NCBI GenBank assembly: GCA_018398765.1
Contig: JAHBMJ010001878.1
Span: 6,376 to 53,875, forward strand
From: Chromera velia
Lineage: Eukaryota; Sar; Chromeraceae
Length of the DNA: 47,500 nucleotides
Reading direction: 5' to 3'
Of the stretch, positions 10,177 to 23,100 are shown piece by piece (the first letter of the stretch is position 1; every line of letters starts with the position of its first letter). The position numbers and the translations under genes are program-made. The notes beneath the pieces were generated by a model, which searched no databases, was not told where the DNA came from, and saw only the letters and a program-made list of their open reading frames with translations.

Positions 10177-11305
10177 CCATTTCAGCCCTGAAGCAACATT
10201 TCAACATTCAACTTTTGAACATTGGTATGCTTAGTTAGCTGAAAACTTTGAAGAGGGTCACTAAAATATTAAATCTAAATACTATATTCATAAGCAAGAC
10301 TCCATGAAGAGATTTTTCTTATAAACTATTATTACAAAGTTTCCTAATTTTGATTTCTGTATATTTATCAGAGGGGAGTCTTTACTGCACTGGCAATCCC
10401 AATGTCTAGCCCATTATATGATAACAAACTTTTTGACAGACGCCTAACTGTTACTATTTATATAAAGAGCCTGTGTTACTCCAAGTGTTACTCGATTGTT
10501 CAAACTTCAAAGACAGAGACACTTTCTTAATCATGATCTGGTGGATCTGGGACTCCACTCATACCACATAGAATTGAACGCTAGATTCAAATACCGCATA
10601 GAAATGAAAAAGAAATTAAATATCCAGTTTCAGCATATTTTTTCCAAGTTTTCTCTCTGCTGATACGTCTACAATCCTAGCTACAATCAATATTACATTT
10701 CTTTTTCCACTATTCAGAGAGCGGAGGGAGAGAAGTTGTCACTTAGTTGTGAACGACAATCTGCGAAGTTGATTGGAGACACCTTGAAGAACAATGCACT
10801 TTCTTTATCTGTTCTCCCTTTCTCTTTTCCTTATGCATGTTGACAGAGTGATTTCTCTTCTTTTTGTTTTCTTACCCCCTTTCCCTTGATTGCCTTTTCT
10901 TTAGATTTACTTTTGTACTGTTCTCTCGTTTATTCTTTTTCTCTCCTTTCATTCTTGCGTTTTCGTCTTTCAGTGGAAGGGCACCAGAGACATGCATGAA
11001 GAAGTCCAAGCGCGGGCACGACGGCTCGATCACCGTCCACTGGCAGCGCAGATCGAGAAGAGATGGCCTTTAGACTATGCTTTTCACCCCTTTCTATCCG
11101 AGCAGGACGAGTCTTTTTTTCATTTCCTTCTGTTTACAAGTGCATGTTAGTCTTTCTTCTCCATTCACAGCCGTTCTTTCTCTACTGTTCATGTTCCCTG
11201 AATCTGACTGGGAGCTTTCTTCTGATAGGTTCGCCGCTTTCTGTTCTTTCCTGCCTCTCTTCTTCCCCCCCCGCTCAGGAAGACAGGCAGGTGCTCTTCC
11301 CTTCG

Positions 11306-11376
<71 letters not shown>

Positions 11377-11379
11377 TGT

Positions 11380-11413
<34 letters not shown>

Positions 11414-13083
11414 CTGTGTGTGTGTGCGTCCGTGCGTGCCTCTGGTTGTGTGCGAGCGCGCGTGTGTGCGACAGCTCATAGATACAGACACTTGGGAAAT
11501 CCCCTCTCCTTGTTTTGCATGCAGGAAGGATAACTGGTGAACTGAAAATGAATAACCAGTATAGAGAATCCTCCCACAGACACAAGTGCATCGGCAAAAA
11601 GACGAAGAGACATGCAGTCAGACAGACAGAGCGAGAGAAATAGAGATAGAGACCAAAAAACAGACAGGCACTTACTTCTTTCTTCCGTTTCTGTTACATC
11701 TGTGGATCGCAAAGCGCTGCAGTCATTCTGCTTTCTTTCAATTCATTTTCCCCCTCGCCCCTATCCCCTACTTCCTTGCCTCCCCCACCCCCTCTCCTTT
11801 CTTTCGTCTGATTTTTTCTTTCGCTGTCACTTTCGTCTACCAAGAATAAATCCTTGCTTTGAATGAGGTTTCCCCCCCCTAAATCACCCATTTGTTGCTT
11901 GCCATACCTTTCCGAACGGTAGAGAGCTTTGCGCTCTCCTTGACTGAATAACGATTTTTTCATACTGTTTTCTTTCTGTGTTCTTTTGATTTGCGTCCTC
12001 CCACTCGTTCTTCCACGTTTCTTCCCTTGTGCGGTACGGCAGAAAAGTTCCGCATTTCAATGAAGCAGGCACAAATAGGGGAAGGCGGGAAGGGACAGCC
12101 GGAGTTCTGGGGAAACACAGAGAGAGAGAGAGAGAGAGAACGAGAAAGAGAGGGGAAAGGAGACAGAAGCACGATGATCTTTTCGTTGTCAAGCTTCAGG
12201 TGATTTGCTTCTTTGACCTCGCCTGAAGCTCAAAATTAAATAGATGCCACCTGAGTGGAAAATTGGAATAAAATATGAAAAACAGGGGCCAAGGCTGGTG
12301 TAAAATCAGTGGATTCTGCAGTGAAGCGAGGCACTTCTCAGAGCAGATGTCAACTCATTGCCTGTCTCTGCATTCTTCTCTTCGGTCTGCCCCCCCTTCT
12401 CTTTCTTCCTTTCTTTCTGACCCTGCTTATCATTCAACAGAGGAAACTGTGGGAGAAAACTGCGTCTTTGCGGGTGCACTCCCATATCTTTCCTCTGGCA
12501 CGTACCACCTGCATCAGACACCATGCAAACAGAGAGAATGCAAGAGAGAGAGGGGGGGGGTAGAAAAAGAGGGGAGGGTGGGGAAGAAGGGGAGCGAGAG
12601 AGACACAGAAGGAGGGCAATCGGGATAAAGGAAAACAGATAAGAGCTTTAAAAGACCAGGCATGAAGACCATTCATTCTTTTCAGGTTGCTCGGACTTCA
12701 GTATCGGAATTAAATAGCTACCATATGAGACAACTGCGATTAAATATGAAAGTCACGGTCCCGAGGAAAACCGATCGAGTGATTGAATGCCGAGGGACGA
12801 ATCGATCCTCCGGCCACTTTGTGACTCAAGAGTGGTCGGTTTGTTGTCCTTCCTCTTCTTCTCTTCGTTTTTTCTCCGTGAGAAAGAAAGCCTTAGGGAG
12901 AAGCAGCATCCTCACGTACACCTCTGACGTGACCTTTCCTTACCCCTCCCCATGCAGGCCATTTATTAATACTTACTCTTCCAGCAGACATCCCCCTCAG
13001 TTGACTGAGGCACGCATTCTCTCCCTGAATACGACTTCTTCACTTGCACACCCTCACCCGTGCAACAAAGGAACACATCTCAA
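10177..13083. other. Long intergenic region, mostly AT- and pyrimidine-rich; no confirmed gene
   Basis: 10180-10720 is AT-rich with no exon. 10860-11250 and 11690-12000 are pyrimidine-rich. A possible orphan exon follows a good TTTCAG acceptor at 10974: frame TGG AAG GGC ACC, translating through HEEVQARARRLDHRP to a stop soon after. No start exon, donor or partner exon was found. 12117-12150 is (GA)n. The open + strand frame at 12662-13282 lies partly antisense to the CCCH gene's last exon and I do not believe it is coding. Confidence 0.5.
11311..11432 (+). repeat. Compound microsatellite (TCTG)n(TC)n(TG)n
   Basis: Seven TCTG units pass into about 12 TC units and then about 45 TG-type units with two TC interruptions. 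It generates several long artificial ORFs on both strands ([24 protein letters not shown]), which I disregard. Confidence 0.95.
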
Positions 13084-14142
13084 CTATCTTGTTCCCACCC
13101 CACTGCTCCCAAACATCCTGCCCTCTTCTTCCCTCTTCACACCCTCGAGGCCCCCCTTTCGCGCACCGGAGAGAGCGCACAGACCAGCTGCCTGTTGGCG
13201 TGCCCAGGGGAAAGGCAGCAGCTGGGGGGAGGGATGTGGAGAGCAACCTGAGGGAGACCCCGTCGAGATAGGGGGCATTTGAGAAGGGGATTGGGGAAAT
13301 GAGGAGGAGAAGAGAATGTCGATGGAGGGGGCGTTGGGGCTCTCGGGAGAACGGAGAGGTGCGGGCGGTTGTGGTTGGACGAAGGGAGGGAGCTGTGCCG
13401 CCAGTTGCGCATCGGACAAGGACACCTGTCCTCCTCCAAAATGCTGCTCCTGCTGCTGCTGCTGCTGCGGTGCCCCCCCCTGAATGCCCAAGGGCATCCG
13501 CATGTGTGTGAACGCATCCATCCGCATCGAGTCCAGCACGTTGCGCCACCACGCCCCCCTCCACCGGTCTGTCCTGTCCTCTGCGAGCAGAAGCTCGAGA
13601 CGCGCCTTGTGTCGGTTGACGAAAGCGATGACTTCGCAGGCGTCCGGGGGCTTGTGCGAGAAGTCGCAGTGGTATCCCTCACATGAACCTGAGAAGAAGT
13701 GACGACGGGCACAGGGAAATGAGCAGGGTTGCCTACTTTGTCCGCACATGACCAGATCTGCATGAGAGAAGAAAAAGCAGGCCAGGAGACAAGCAAGCTT
13801 TTGGGAGCAGAGGAGGCGGCTGCTGAAGCCGAAAGAGAAGAGAAGAGAAGAGAATCAGACAACTCAAATTCGCCTCTTCACAATGGAATGATCGAACGCC
13901 CCGCTGCTGCTGCTGCTGACCGAAGACGAAGAAGTCAAAACAGTGCGATGTCTCCACTGGGGGGATAAACATGGAAGAAGACACCCTTACGATTACGGGG
14001 ATAGGCTCTGGAGGCTCTGGAGGCCCTGGAGGCTCTGGAGCCCAAACAGTGCCCTGCAGCGCAACAAAGAGAGAGAATCAAGTGAAGGAGTGGGGGTATC
14101 GAACAGGACACAGAAAACGCATGGTATGATACACAACAAACA

Positions 14143-14186
<44 letters not shown>

Positions 14187-14187
14187 G

Positions 14188-14235
<48 letters not shown>

Positions 14236-16142
14236 TATGTAGTTGTGGAAGCAAGAAAGAAACGGATAGACAGAAAACGGTTCCACTCACCTTGAGTTTC
14301 CAGACAGTGATGGGGACCTCATCAGGCAGCTTCTGTTTCTTCACATTTAGTCCATTTCCCTCTCCCTCTGCTTCTCCTCCAGAAGTCTCACTGCATCGCC
14401 CCGCCGCTCCTCCAGTCTCAATGCGGCCTCTCTTCTTGTCTGCGTTCCCGTCTCCTCCCATCCTCGTCTCCCCGTCTCCCTCGTTCCTCCTCCCTTCATC
14501 CGTCTCGTCCTCACCCGCACTGGAGTGAGCAGACAGAGGGGACATCCCTCCTTGGGATGAGACGTTCCTTCGTGGAGACAGGCAGGAGAGAGCATCTTGC
14601 AGAAGCAAATAGGGGCACTCGGGTGATCCAGTATCATCACTGATCGCAGCCAGTGAAGTCTTGTCCTTTTGGACTGCTGCTCTGGAATCCTCAGTCAGGG
14701 AGCTGAAGTAGGGCTGGGAATGGGATGGTCGTCGGGGCCGTGGGGGGAGTTCTTGGGGGGGGGGCGCCATCTGGAGTGACTCTCTCGGGTGGGCACAGGC
14801 AGCTTGGGACGGCCTGAAGGCGAATTTCTTCCCTTTGGGTTTTGGTGTGGGTGCTTGAAGGGAACAATCGAAGGGGTTTCGCGAGGTGACTGAGACAAGT
14901 GGAGACTTTGCCTCCGGCTCTTCTGCAGCGAGCAACTGAATTTTCCTGCCGGCGGGATGCTGAAAGCACGGATGTCCCTTCATGTCATGCGACCACTTGC
15001 ACCCGTCTCTGTGCTCACACGCTTGGTTGTTCTCAACCCGAGAGCACAGATTCATCTGCATAACGAATGGACGTACATATACAGTTGCTCCCAGCCAGAA
15101 AGTATTGATTCACATGGGCAGATGGTTCATAGAGGCCTCCTTCCTTCTGTCTGGACTCGGGTGCCTGTTTTCGGCAACTTCTCCATGACGTGACACAGCT
15201 TTGCCCTCTGCGAACTTCTTGATTCGCATAGAATTTCAAAGCTTGGAAGGGCGCCGTGCAGGCCTCGTGAAGATCTTCACACTCAACTGAATAGCGCTGT
15301 TGTCTTTCCTTTCACTCATCTCTTTTTTGCATCCCTCGTTCCTAACGCTTAAATTCTCCTTCAACAATCTTGAAACCTCCCCGTCTCTCTTTGAGCGACT
15401 CTGGGCCATGCGGGACTTCCTGATCGAAGCGGAGAGAGGCTAGGGGGTGGGGGGGCGAGGGAGGGACGGAGCAGAGGAGGGAGAGGGAGAGGGAGAATGG
15501 AGAAAGAGAGTACGCGCAACTGCCAAGTGCCAGAGAGAGCACGTGAGTGACCGTGTAGACAAGTATATGAGAACGTTAGCCTAGAAAAAACAGACCGAAG
15601 ACAAATTGCAATTTCTGTTGAATTAATTGTGTTTTTGTCTTTTTTCTGGAGACTAGCTGATCGACTGACACGACGTCTCTCCAACACGTCCGGGTCGTGA
15701 GAGAACTGACAGAGCGCGCCCTTCAGGCAACTGCAGAAAGATCGAGAGAGAAGTGGCAAGGGAGAAGGCGTGCAGCCACAGGAGATTTGCAAGTAGAGCG
15801 AAAGACAAACACGTGCCGCCTTTTTATCTTGTTTTTTGTTTCATGTCCCCTCGATCTGCAATCTCAGACAGATGACAGATGGGTGCATGCTGACACGAAG
15901 GCAAAATTAAGTCAAGAAAAATAGTCATCAAAGCGGAGGAGATGGCGAGAGACGCGAGAGAGAACTGACACTCCTCTCCTGTACGGCTCGCACGGAAGAT
16001 GTTTTGTCAAAGCCCCTGCAGACCAGAAACATACACACATGAGTGAAAAGACGCGACCAGGTAATGCAAGCTGCAGAACGGAGCGGAGACTCCTCTCACC
16101 TCCAGTCTCGTCTCCCGCACGAGTGTCGTCCGACCACAACAT
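13084..16142 (-). CDS. CCCH-type (C3H1) zinc-finger protein, three fingers
   Basis: Exons in transcript order: 16142-16100, 16015-15970, 15730-15670, 15055-14291 and 14053-about 13991, then a last exon from about 13760 to the stop at 13084. Phases agree through exon 5; the exon 5/6 junction is unresolved. Finger 1 is created by splicing exons 2 and 3: C-x7-C-x5-C-x3-H (PCEPYRRGV / CLKGALCQFSH). Finger 2 opens exon 4: C-x8-C-x5-C-x3-H (LCSRVENNQACEHRDGCKWSH). Finger 3 opens the last exon: C-x9-C-x4-C-x3-H (CARRHFFSGSCEGYHCDFSH). CCCH fingers usually bind single-stranded RNA (family knowledge), so a role in mRNA control is likely but not shown. Exon 4 continues as a 230-residue disordered Ser/Pro/Glu-rich region ending in a basic KKQK patch; exon 5 is a PEPP repeat; the tail is Gln- and Pro-rich. 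Total about 545 aa. Donors of exons 2 and 3 are GTCAGT; exons 1 and 4 use GTGAGA and GTGAGT. Confidence 0.8.
14145..14231 (-). repeat. (CA)n(GA)n microsatellite in CCCH gene intron 4
   Basis: About 19 CA units followed by 22 GA units on the + strand. On the sense (minus) strand this is (TC)n then (GT)n, in the middle of the intron between 14290 and 14054. Confidence 0.95.
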
Positions 16143-18690
16143 GATGCACTGGAAGTTGACTGTTGTGTCAGAATTAATGAGAGACCAGCGGTGGCTTCTG
16201 CTCTACACCCACTGCCCCCGATGTTTCGGGACTCAATCTCACTCCGTTCACCTCTGTCTCCCGCAAAAGAGTCAGACGGAGAAAATCGACCCCTGAAGTC
16301 CTTCCACTGTCTCCGAAACTCAAGCGAGGCACAACCAAGAGTTTTAATCCTAAGACTTTTGAAAATACGCGGACGTACAATCAAACGCTGTGTGGGGTAC
16401 TTCGAGCTTGTCATCAGATGGAAATCTCGTGCGGTTGCCATGTACCTGAAGAGGCTGTGCAATCATTCCGCGATTGGGAGAATGAACGACAGAGTATGAT
16501 GACTTAAGTCCGACGATCGGCCTGATTTTCTGGATTTCGCCGTCTCCATGCATGCATTTCATGCCGTCTCTATACGTACCGTCTCCGCACCGAAACCGGA
16601 TGAGCTAGGTTAGATCCGCCTCTCATATATATGGGGACGCGGCATGCATGAAAAAACCCTCAAACCGGATGAGCGATGGATGCTAAAAAAAAATGATGCT
16701 AGTAGAAGATTAAATTATCATCGAGAGTGCTTCCTGAATGTCAGTATATAGATTAAAAGCACGGTGGGTCCGTCGCCGGACCGTCAGCCAGAGGGATGCA
16801 TGGCTAGGTCCCTAGCTAGATCCTCACAATGATGTACTTCTATGTGTCATTTCTCCATGCATATGCCTTTAAGTGCATATATATGAATTATATGATGTGA
16901 TAATGATGATGATGATATATGGGGTTAAAGCCGGTGAGCCGTATAGACTCTGGCCAACCTAGAGCGTCATACATAGAGTTAAACTTTCGACTTAGGCCCC
17001 ACTAGAGTAAATTGAATTGATGGGAGCCTGACAGGGGTAGGGGAGGCGGATGGAAGTGGAGGGTGGCTCCACCTCTAAGCAAACAGACTTTTGCTTCATC
17101 TGGTAGTTCTCTTACAGGCTGAGTTACAACACGCTTTCTATCTAGGGTATGACATTCTTGAGCCTCGTCAGTCAGTTTCACTCAGTAATACCCCCTTTTC
17201 ATCCCATATACAACACACCAACATGTTAAAACATGTTTTTTGTAGTTATTGGACCAAAAGAACCAAATAAAGATAAAAAGTCTACCAGTTTTTGAATAAT
17301 TTTGACCTAAAAACACTTAAAAACATGTTAGTGCCAACAAAAGTTCTGATTTGCTGGTTCTGGCGGTTCAGGAACCAAAACACCCCCCCTTTAAACCAAA
17401 CGATAAGACCTTCCATTATATTTATTTCACTTTGTTTTAAGTTTTTTTGCATAAAAGACTTTATGGAACCAAGAATTGCTTTGGTTCTTGATGGTTCAGA
17501 TGAGTTTCAGAAGTTCTTATTATGAGTTCATCGGTTCAAGAACCACCATCGTATGGAGAACTGGAACCAAAATTGGTACCCGACCTGTAACCGTGCAGAA
17601 CCCCCCCCTTTTCTTTTGAACCACCCTGAAAACGTGTTTTTCTTGTATATCAAGATGTTTTCTCTTCAAAAAAAGATGTGAATGGGTAAAAATAAATGCA
17701 TTAAATGCAGTTTTTACTGCTAAAACTCTCTGTGTACTATCGTAAAGTGTCTGCAGAGTATCATACCCTAGCTCTCTATCCCACCCTTGAGACGATCGAG
17801 GACTGCCTGCATTTCACCCTGAAAAGGGTCCCCATGACCGATCAAAGCATCAGAACAGCACTGACATGCCCGAATGGAGGGGGAAACGAGAAGGAAAAGG
17901 AAAAAACAAGTACCTCAGGGGGAACAGAAAGGACGGAGACGGACTCCTCTGTTTTTGTGTCTTTTTTTTTCCCCAAGGGTCACGGGCCAGTGAGATTCCC
18001 TCTGTCAGTTCGTATCAGTTAGAGGTCTGTCAGATGACCTCTAAAGAAAATCACCCGAGGCAGAACGGAAAGAGACGGAGAGAGAAAAAGATCAGAACTC
18101 CCAATCTCCTTTGATTCCCTATCTTTTCTACCGAAAACGTACAAGCAAAGGTTTCTCTCTCAGTTCAGTTCCTGCAGTTCGGTCAGTTCAGTTAGTTCAG
18201 TTGGTTTGGTCGGTTCATCCCTGAGGTACGACTTATTTTCCAGGGGAGTGAAATTGCGAGTAGTAAGCATAATAAAAAAAATTAAAAAGGGGAGAAAAAG
18301 AGAAAAGAAGAATGGAGAAGCCGCACGTAGCATGCACCCCACTCGCAGACCCGTTTGTGAACCGCACAAGCATGAGCGCCCCGCGTGCCCCCCCGTACCC
18401 GTGCAGGCTCGAGCCCGTCACCTCCCACCGCCTCCCACACTCACGCAAGGGGTGCCATCCGAGCCCCATAGCCTGAGCCTCTTAGGGTCGTCCGCCTCAC
18501 GTTTCCCCCCCATATGCTTTTCGCTCATCCCCCGATTGATTCCGTTCCACCCTTGTTTGTTCATCAATCAATCAATCAATCAATCGGATAACATACACTC
18601 GGACTGACATAACGAAATATTCCCCTCAAAAACAAGTACGGTCGTCAAAAATGAACAACGACGTGGAAAAAGTGAGAGGAAGTGAGGGAA
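16143..18690. other. Intergenic region upstream of the CCCH gene; no gene seen
   Basis: No exon with splice sites or family resemblance. 16550-16930 carries several GCATGCAT/CATATA motifs and TGATGATGATGA. 17330-17640 is studded with GGTTC and GAACC in both orientations. 18563-18586 is (AATC)n. The ORFs at 18206-18607 are low-complexity. Confidence 0.6.
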
Positions 18691-18692
18691 AA

Positions 18693-18725
<33 letters not shown>

Positions 18726-18780
18726 GAAGAAAGGAAGAAAGAAAAAAAGAAAGAAAGAAAGGAAGAAAAGAGAAAGAAGG
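18691..18780 (+). repeat. (GAAA)n tract at the 3' side of the LINE cluster
   Basis: About 90 bp of GAAA/GGAA units. It lies immediately 3' of the minus-strand LINE fragment ending at 18804, where it reads TTTC. It may be the simple-repeat tail of that LINE copy or an unrelated microsatellite. Confidence 0.85.
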
Positions 18781-18803
18781 ACAGACTGAGGGAACATACA
18801 CAG

Positions 18804-19774
18804 CTACTTACGAAGGCAATCAGAGATCGCCCGTGCGCCTGCAACAGGGTGCTTTTCTAGGAGAAGTGTGAAGATCTCCCTCACTTTCTTCTCATTTTCG
18901 CTCACACCCCATTCCAACTGCTGCTTAGCCATTTGTTGTGCCCATACAATCAAGTCCGACTTAGAGCGAGCGTCTCTTATTTCATCCAAAAGCCTATTCA
19001 TGCGTCTCCTCTCCCTTTCGGTCCCTTTTCATTCAGTCAACTTATAGACAACATCATTCAGATGGCCACGCCCATACAAATCGAGGGGGCAGTGCTCGCA
19101 GACCATCTCTACCTCCCCGTTCGGAACTCTCCCCCCCCCCCCAACAGTGGCACGGGCAATCGGCCTGACGTTGGCTTTTGAACAGAGTAGCCTCCTAGGG
19201 AGAGGTCGAACCATAGGAACACGCCGCCCGCTTAAGCTGGTCCATCCTCCTATGACAAGATGGGCCAAGCGCTGTCTAGACGGATGTTCGACTTGGAAGA
19301 CCGAAGGCCTCACTCCGTTAGAGAAAACCCCCCCTCATCCTGCCTGCCCTCCCCTGCCCTGCCGGCCCTCTTTTTGCAAAGAACGGGAGGTAGCTACAAA
19401 CCAGTCGTCCAACCATTCTTGTGCCTCCCTACCTCTCCCTTCTACCGCGAGCTTTCTTTTTAATGTAGCTTTCTCTCCTGGGCCTGAAGGCACCCCCTCG
19501 ACAGAGAAGAGTTCAGGAGCAAAAGGTCCCACCAACAGCTTAATGGACCTCTACCAATCGTCATAAAGGCTGTCTTTGCAGAGATCTAAAAAGCCAGCGG
19601 GCACACAGTGGGATGTTAAGGAGAGGCTACGTAAAAACCCCCCCGCTCTTTCAGTCAAGATAACCTGTATCGGGCAAAGGCCGGAGATGAAGAGGGAGGG
19701 GACACGAAACAAATTGCAGGGAAAGCCGAAAACCCATCTAATAAAACGTAGTTGCAAATCATCCAACGCTAATA
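18804..19774 (-). pseudogene. LINE reverse-transcriptase 3' fragment (copy A), degenerate
   Basis: Read on the minus strand this starts with DDLQLRFIRWVFGFP (about 19765), which aligns with ALQLRFVR and TFYLPYNSF of the neighbouring copy B. It continues in broken frames to a Cys-rich motif VCEHCPLDLYGRGHLNDVVYKL (about 19035-19100). It ends in a charged region (RLLDEIRDARSK, ENEKKVREIFTLL) that parallels copy B's KERTGINERV and EEETYVRELV. The sequences are clearly related but well diverged, so this is another subfamily or an older insertion. Several stops and frame changes; not functional. Confidence 0.65.
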
Positions 19775-20176
19775 AATGAGACGAGCTCTCTTACATATGT
19801 CTCTTCTTCCCCGATACCTCTTCCCCCAGCTGTAGCAGTCCATCTTGCTCTGCAGACCCTTTCATTAATTCCTGTTCTCTCTTTCACTCTCTCTGCCAGC
19901 GAGTGAAGTTTGGATCTAAACTGCTCAGAGTCTGTTCGTACGTATGCAGATAATCGATGCACCGCATCGTCGATCACCTTTTTACCTTCGACTGCAGGAC
20001 AGTGAATACAGTGTTCTTCGCAGGATCCACCGTGTCTCTTTCCCCCACCAGCACATGCTCGAAGGAGAGAAGTGAAAAGAGAACTACCAAACAAGAGAGA
20101 GCAAAGCAGAGTACGCAATTGAACTGTGTAACCCCACCCTCTTCTAACCCTCCCCCCTAAAAGCAACATGGCCAGA
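19775..20176 (-). mobile_element. LINE copy B, 3' terminal segment
   Basis: Second copy of the 9772-10176 segment. On the minus strand it encodes GGKRHGGSCEEHCIHCPAVEG, then KKVIDDAVHRLSAYVRTD and a charged C-terminus, the Cys-rich end domain of the element whose reverse transcriptase lies upstream at 20600-21600. It abuts copy A with no spacer at 19774/19775, suggesting copy B inserted into or next to copy A. Confidence 0.7.
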
Positions 20177-23100
20177 TGCTGGTGCGATCGGTTCTCTATC
20201 TGAACTTTTTAGTTAGGAGTTGCATGGATAGATACCACATGAACGGGTGAGCCTATGCTCGCCAACGGGTCTTGAAGTCAACCATTCCGACAACCATTCT
20301 GAGGCTTTCTTTCCCCCGCTTTCTGCCTGAGTGTCCATTTATTTGTTCTGTTTCTCCCTCTCTGGCTTTCTTTTCTTAAAAGATCTGGCATGATTGTTTG
20401 AAGTATGCTACTGGCTGAATTGGCCCACACCGGGGTTAGCGATCTGTGCCATGCATCCCAGACTGCCCGAGGAACCTCCCTTTCTGTTCTTTTTATGCTT
20501 TCTATGAAACCTCCCAACTGACAAGAAAAGATCTCTCTCATAGGACGCACACCAACCGAAACTAAAGTTAGCACCTTGAAAGAGTTATAGGGCAAATAGA
20601 ATGTTCAGCGCACAAATCGAAGCTGCAATGCATCAAGCGCAACGATATCTCTCTGCCTTACTGGCAAGGCTTCCAGCGAGTATGTTGCCACCAGCTCCCA
20701 GAGCGCCTGCAGTAAACGAACTTTGCATCGGGGGGGCAAAGGACCTAAGGATGAACAAGTGCCCATCACTGCCCCCAAACAGCGTTCAGCACTTTCAAGT
20801 CGGTCCCTGACTGACTTTTGTGGGTCTCCTCTCTCAAACACACGACACCCAAGGTATTTATAGCTCTCTACACGTTCAACTGTCTTCCCTTCAAAAGTCA
20901 CTTCCCCTTGTATTTCCCTTCTTGAGCCTGAGAGTGCGAGAACTTTTGTTTTCTTTAAATTCACTTTCAACCCATGTTCCTAACAATAAGAGGCCAAACG
21001 GTCCAAACGCCACTGCAGGTCAGAAGAAGAGTAAGCAAAAATAATAAGATCGTCTGCGTAACCTATGCTCTCAAGCAGTAAGGGGTCGCTGCTCCGTTGT
21101 TTCACTCTCCTCCCTCCTCTCTCCGCATTCTCCCCCCCTCTGTCTTTCATCCGTATCTGATTCCCCATCCAAGCCGTTAACAGCTTCCCTCCCTTCAACA
21201 CTCAGAGTAGAATCAATATTATTAATAAACAAAAGAAAAAAAAGAGGAGAAAGTGGATCTCCATGTTTTACCCCTGCATATTCGGGAAAGACCCAATCCG
21301 ACCTATCCACCCTTCCCCACACATTCATATACATGGAATGAATCATGCACACGTCCTTCTCACTGACTCCTTCCTTTCTAAGTCTGTCAATCATTTTCTT
21401 TCTGGGTACTCGGTCAAATGCCTTGCTGAAGTTAACAAACGCTGTAAGGAGGGGTCTGTGTCTTTTCTTTGCTAAAGCCGTGAAAGTATAAAGAGCAGCT
21501 ATCGCTTCCCTTGTACCGACTCCCTTCCTAAAACCCACCTGTCGTTCATCTATATACGTTGTCTCCCTTAACCGGCCATCCATCAACAACGTAAACAATT
21601 TTGCCAGAAGGCAGACGATGTGTATGGGCCTCCATTCATCACAAGAGGGAGAGACGTGACCTTTTAGAACAGGAGCGATTCGAATAAAGTTCCACTTTTC
21701 TGGCCAGAAAGAAAAAAAGAAAAAAAGATTGAAGAAAATGAAAAGAAGAAAACGAGACAGACGAGAAGAGGAAAAACATAAAATTTAATATACCTGCGTA
21801 AAGGAGATTCCTTCGAGGCCGGCTGCCTTCTTTGGGTCGATTGCCTTCAGTATCTTCTCACATTTATCGAAAGAGAAGAAAGGTGCCAGGGGGGGAGCTG
21901 GTGTTTCATCCTTCTTTTGAGGCTCCAGTCCGTCCCCACTGAACACATCGGCCCAAAAATTTGAAAACGAAAAGGCGGACGGCTTTTCTCCCTCACTCCT
22001 ACTCTCTGCCTTTTTTCTCTCCCTCCTTCATTTCCATAGGGCTGCTAAGTCCTTAGCAGCTTCTTCCGCGAGTCTCTCTACCTGAAGAATGGCATACTTT
22101 CTCTTTTTTCTTGCTATCAACTTCCCTTTCTCTCTGTTTAACCTGTTCATCTTTCTCTTTGCTGTGATACACCGTTCGTCTTCGTCCCCCCAGAGTTCCC
22201 TTTCTTCCTTCCATTCCCTTTTTGCGGATCTAACTCTTTTCTGAATCTCCCTGCATTCTTAATCTCTCCAAGGTGCGACAGCCTTTTCCTTCCTTTCACT
22301 TTTCCTCGGATGAGTTGGCTTTCGTTTTCTCTCCTTAGGTTGTGCGAGTACATGCTCCCACTGTTGGGTGAGTCTGGCTATTTGGCTTTTCGGTGGCACA
22401 GAGATAGAACAAGTGGAAGACGGAAAGGCAGAAGGTGGTATCTGAGTATCGGGGTAGAAAGAAGGGACGGACACAAGGGGAGGGGGGAAGAGGGGAGGAG
22501 GAAGAGGAGGCAAAGGTATGGATGGAATAGGCTTGCCTTCTTTTTTCGATTCCTAAATCCTGGCGTCCCACCACCCAGGCCAAAGCTTCCCTGCCTAGTT
22601 CCTTGCTAAATCTTTTACCGAAGTTGCCAGAGGTATCATCTCATCATTGGTGAGCGGCGTTTGCCTTTCTGGCTTCGTGAAAGAAGGGGATGGGACAAGG
22701 GAAGGGTGAGGCGGCGAGTTGTCATTCAGTTTTGGCAGAGATGAGAGGTTGAGAGATAGAGAAACGGCCGCATGTTCGGGGGCTGCGTCAGGCTGTAGCT
22801 CAACCCCAAAAGAATTCCATAAACTAAGAAGAGGAGGATCAACCAAAAACAAATCAATGACCGTAGCTGGGGCACCCTCTTCATAATAAGTGCAAGCCCC
22901 TGTGAAGTTGACTTCAATCCCTTTCTTTTCATCTTTCCAAGACAGGCCATTCAAGGGAAGGAGGTTTGCTTTCTCACAAAAGCGAATGGCAGCTCTTCCT
23001 GGTTCGTTTACGATTGAACGACAGTCAGAGCGGCGAGACAGTCCTTCGATTGCTTCTTCCCCCTTGCCCCCCAAGATCTCTTGTAAGTCACCCGCCCCCC

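Noticed and set aside
12662-13282. 206-codon + strand ORF
   Set aside because: Overlaps the CCCH gene's last exon in antisense and has low-complexity Ser/Pro composition.
13681-13763. 48-nt intron splitting CCCH finger 3
   Set aside because: Donor GTAGGC and acceptor TTCTCAG exist, but removing the segment breaks phase or destroys the C-x9-C-x4-C-x3-H finger.
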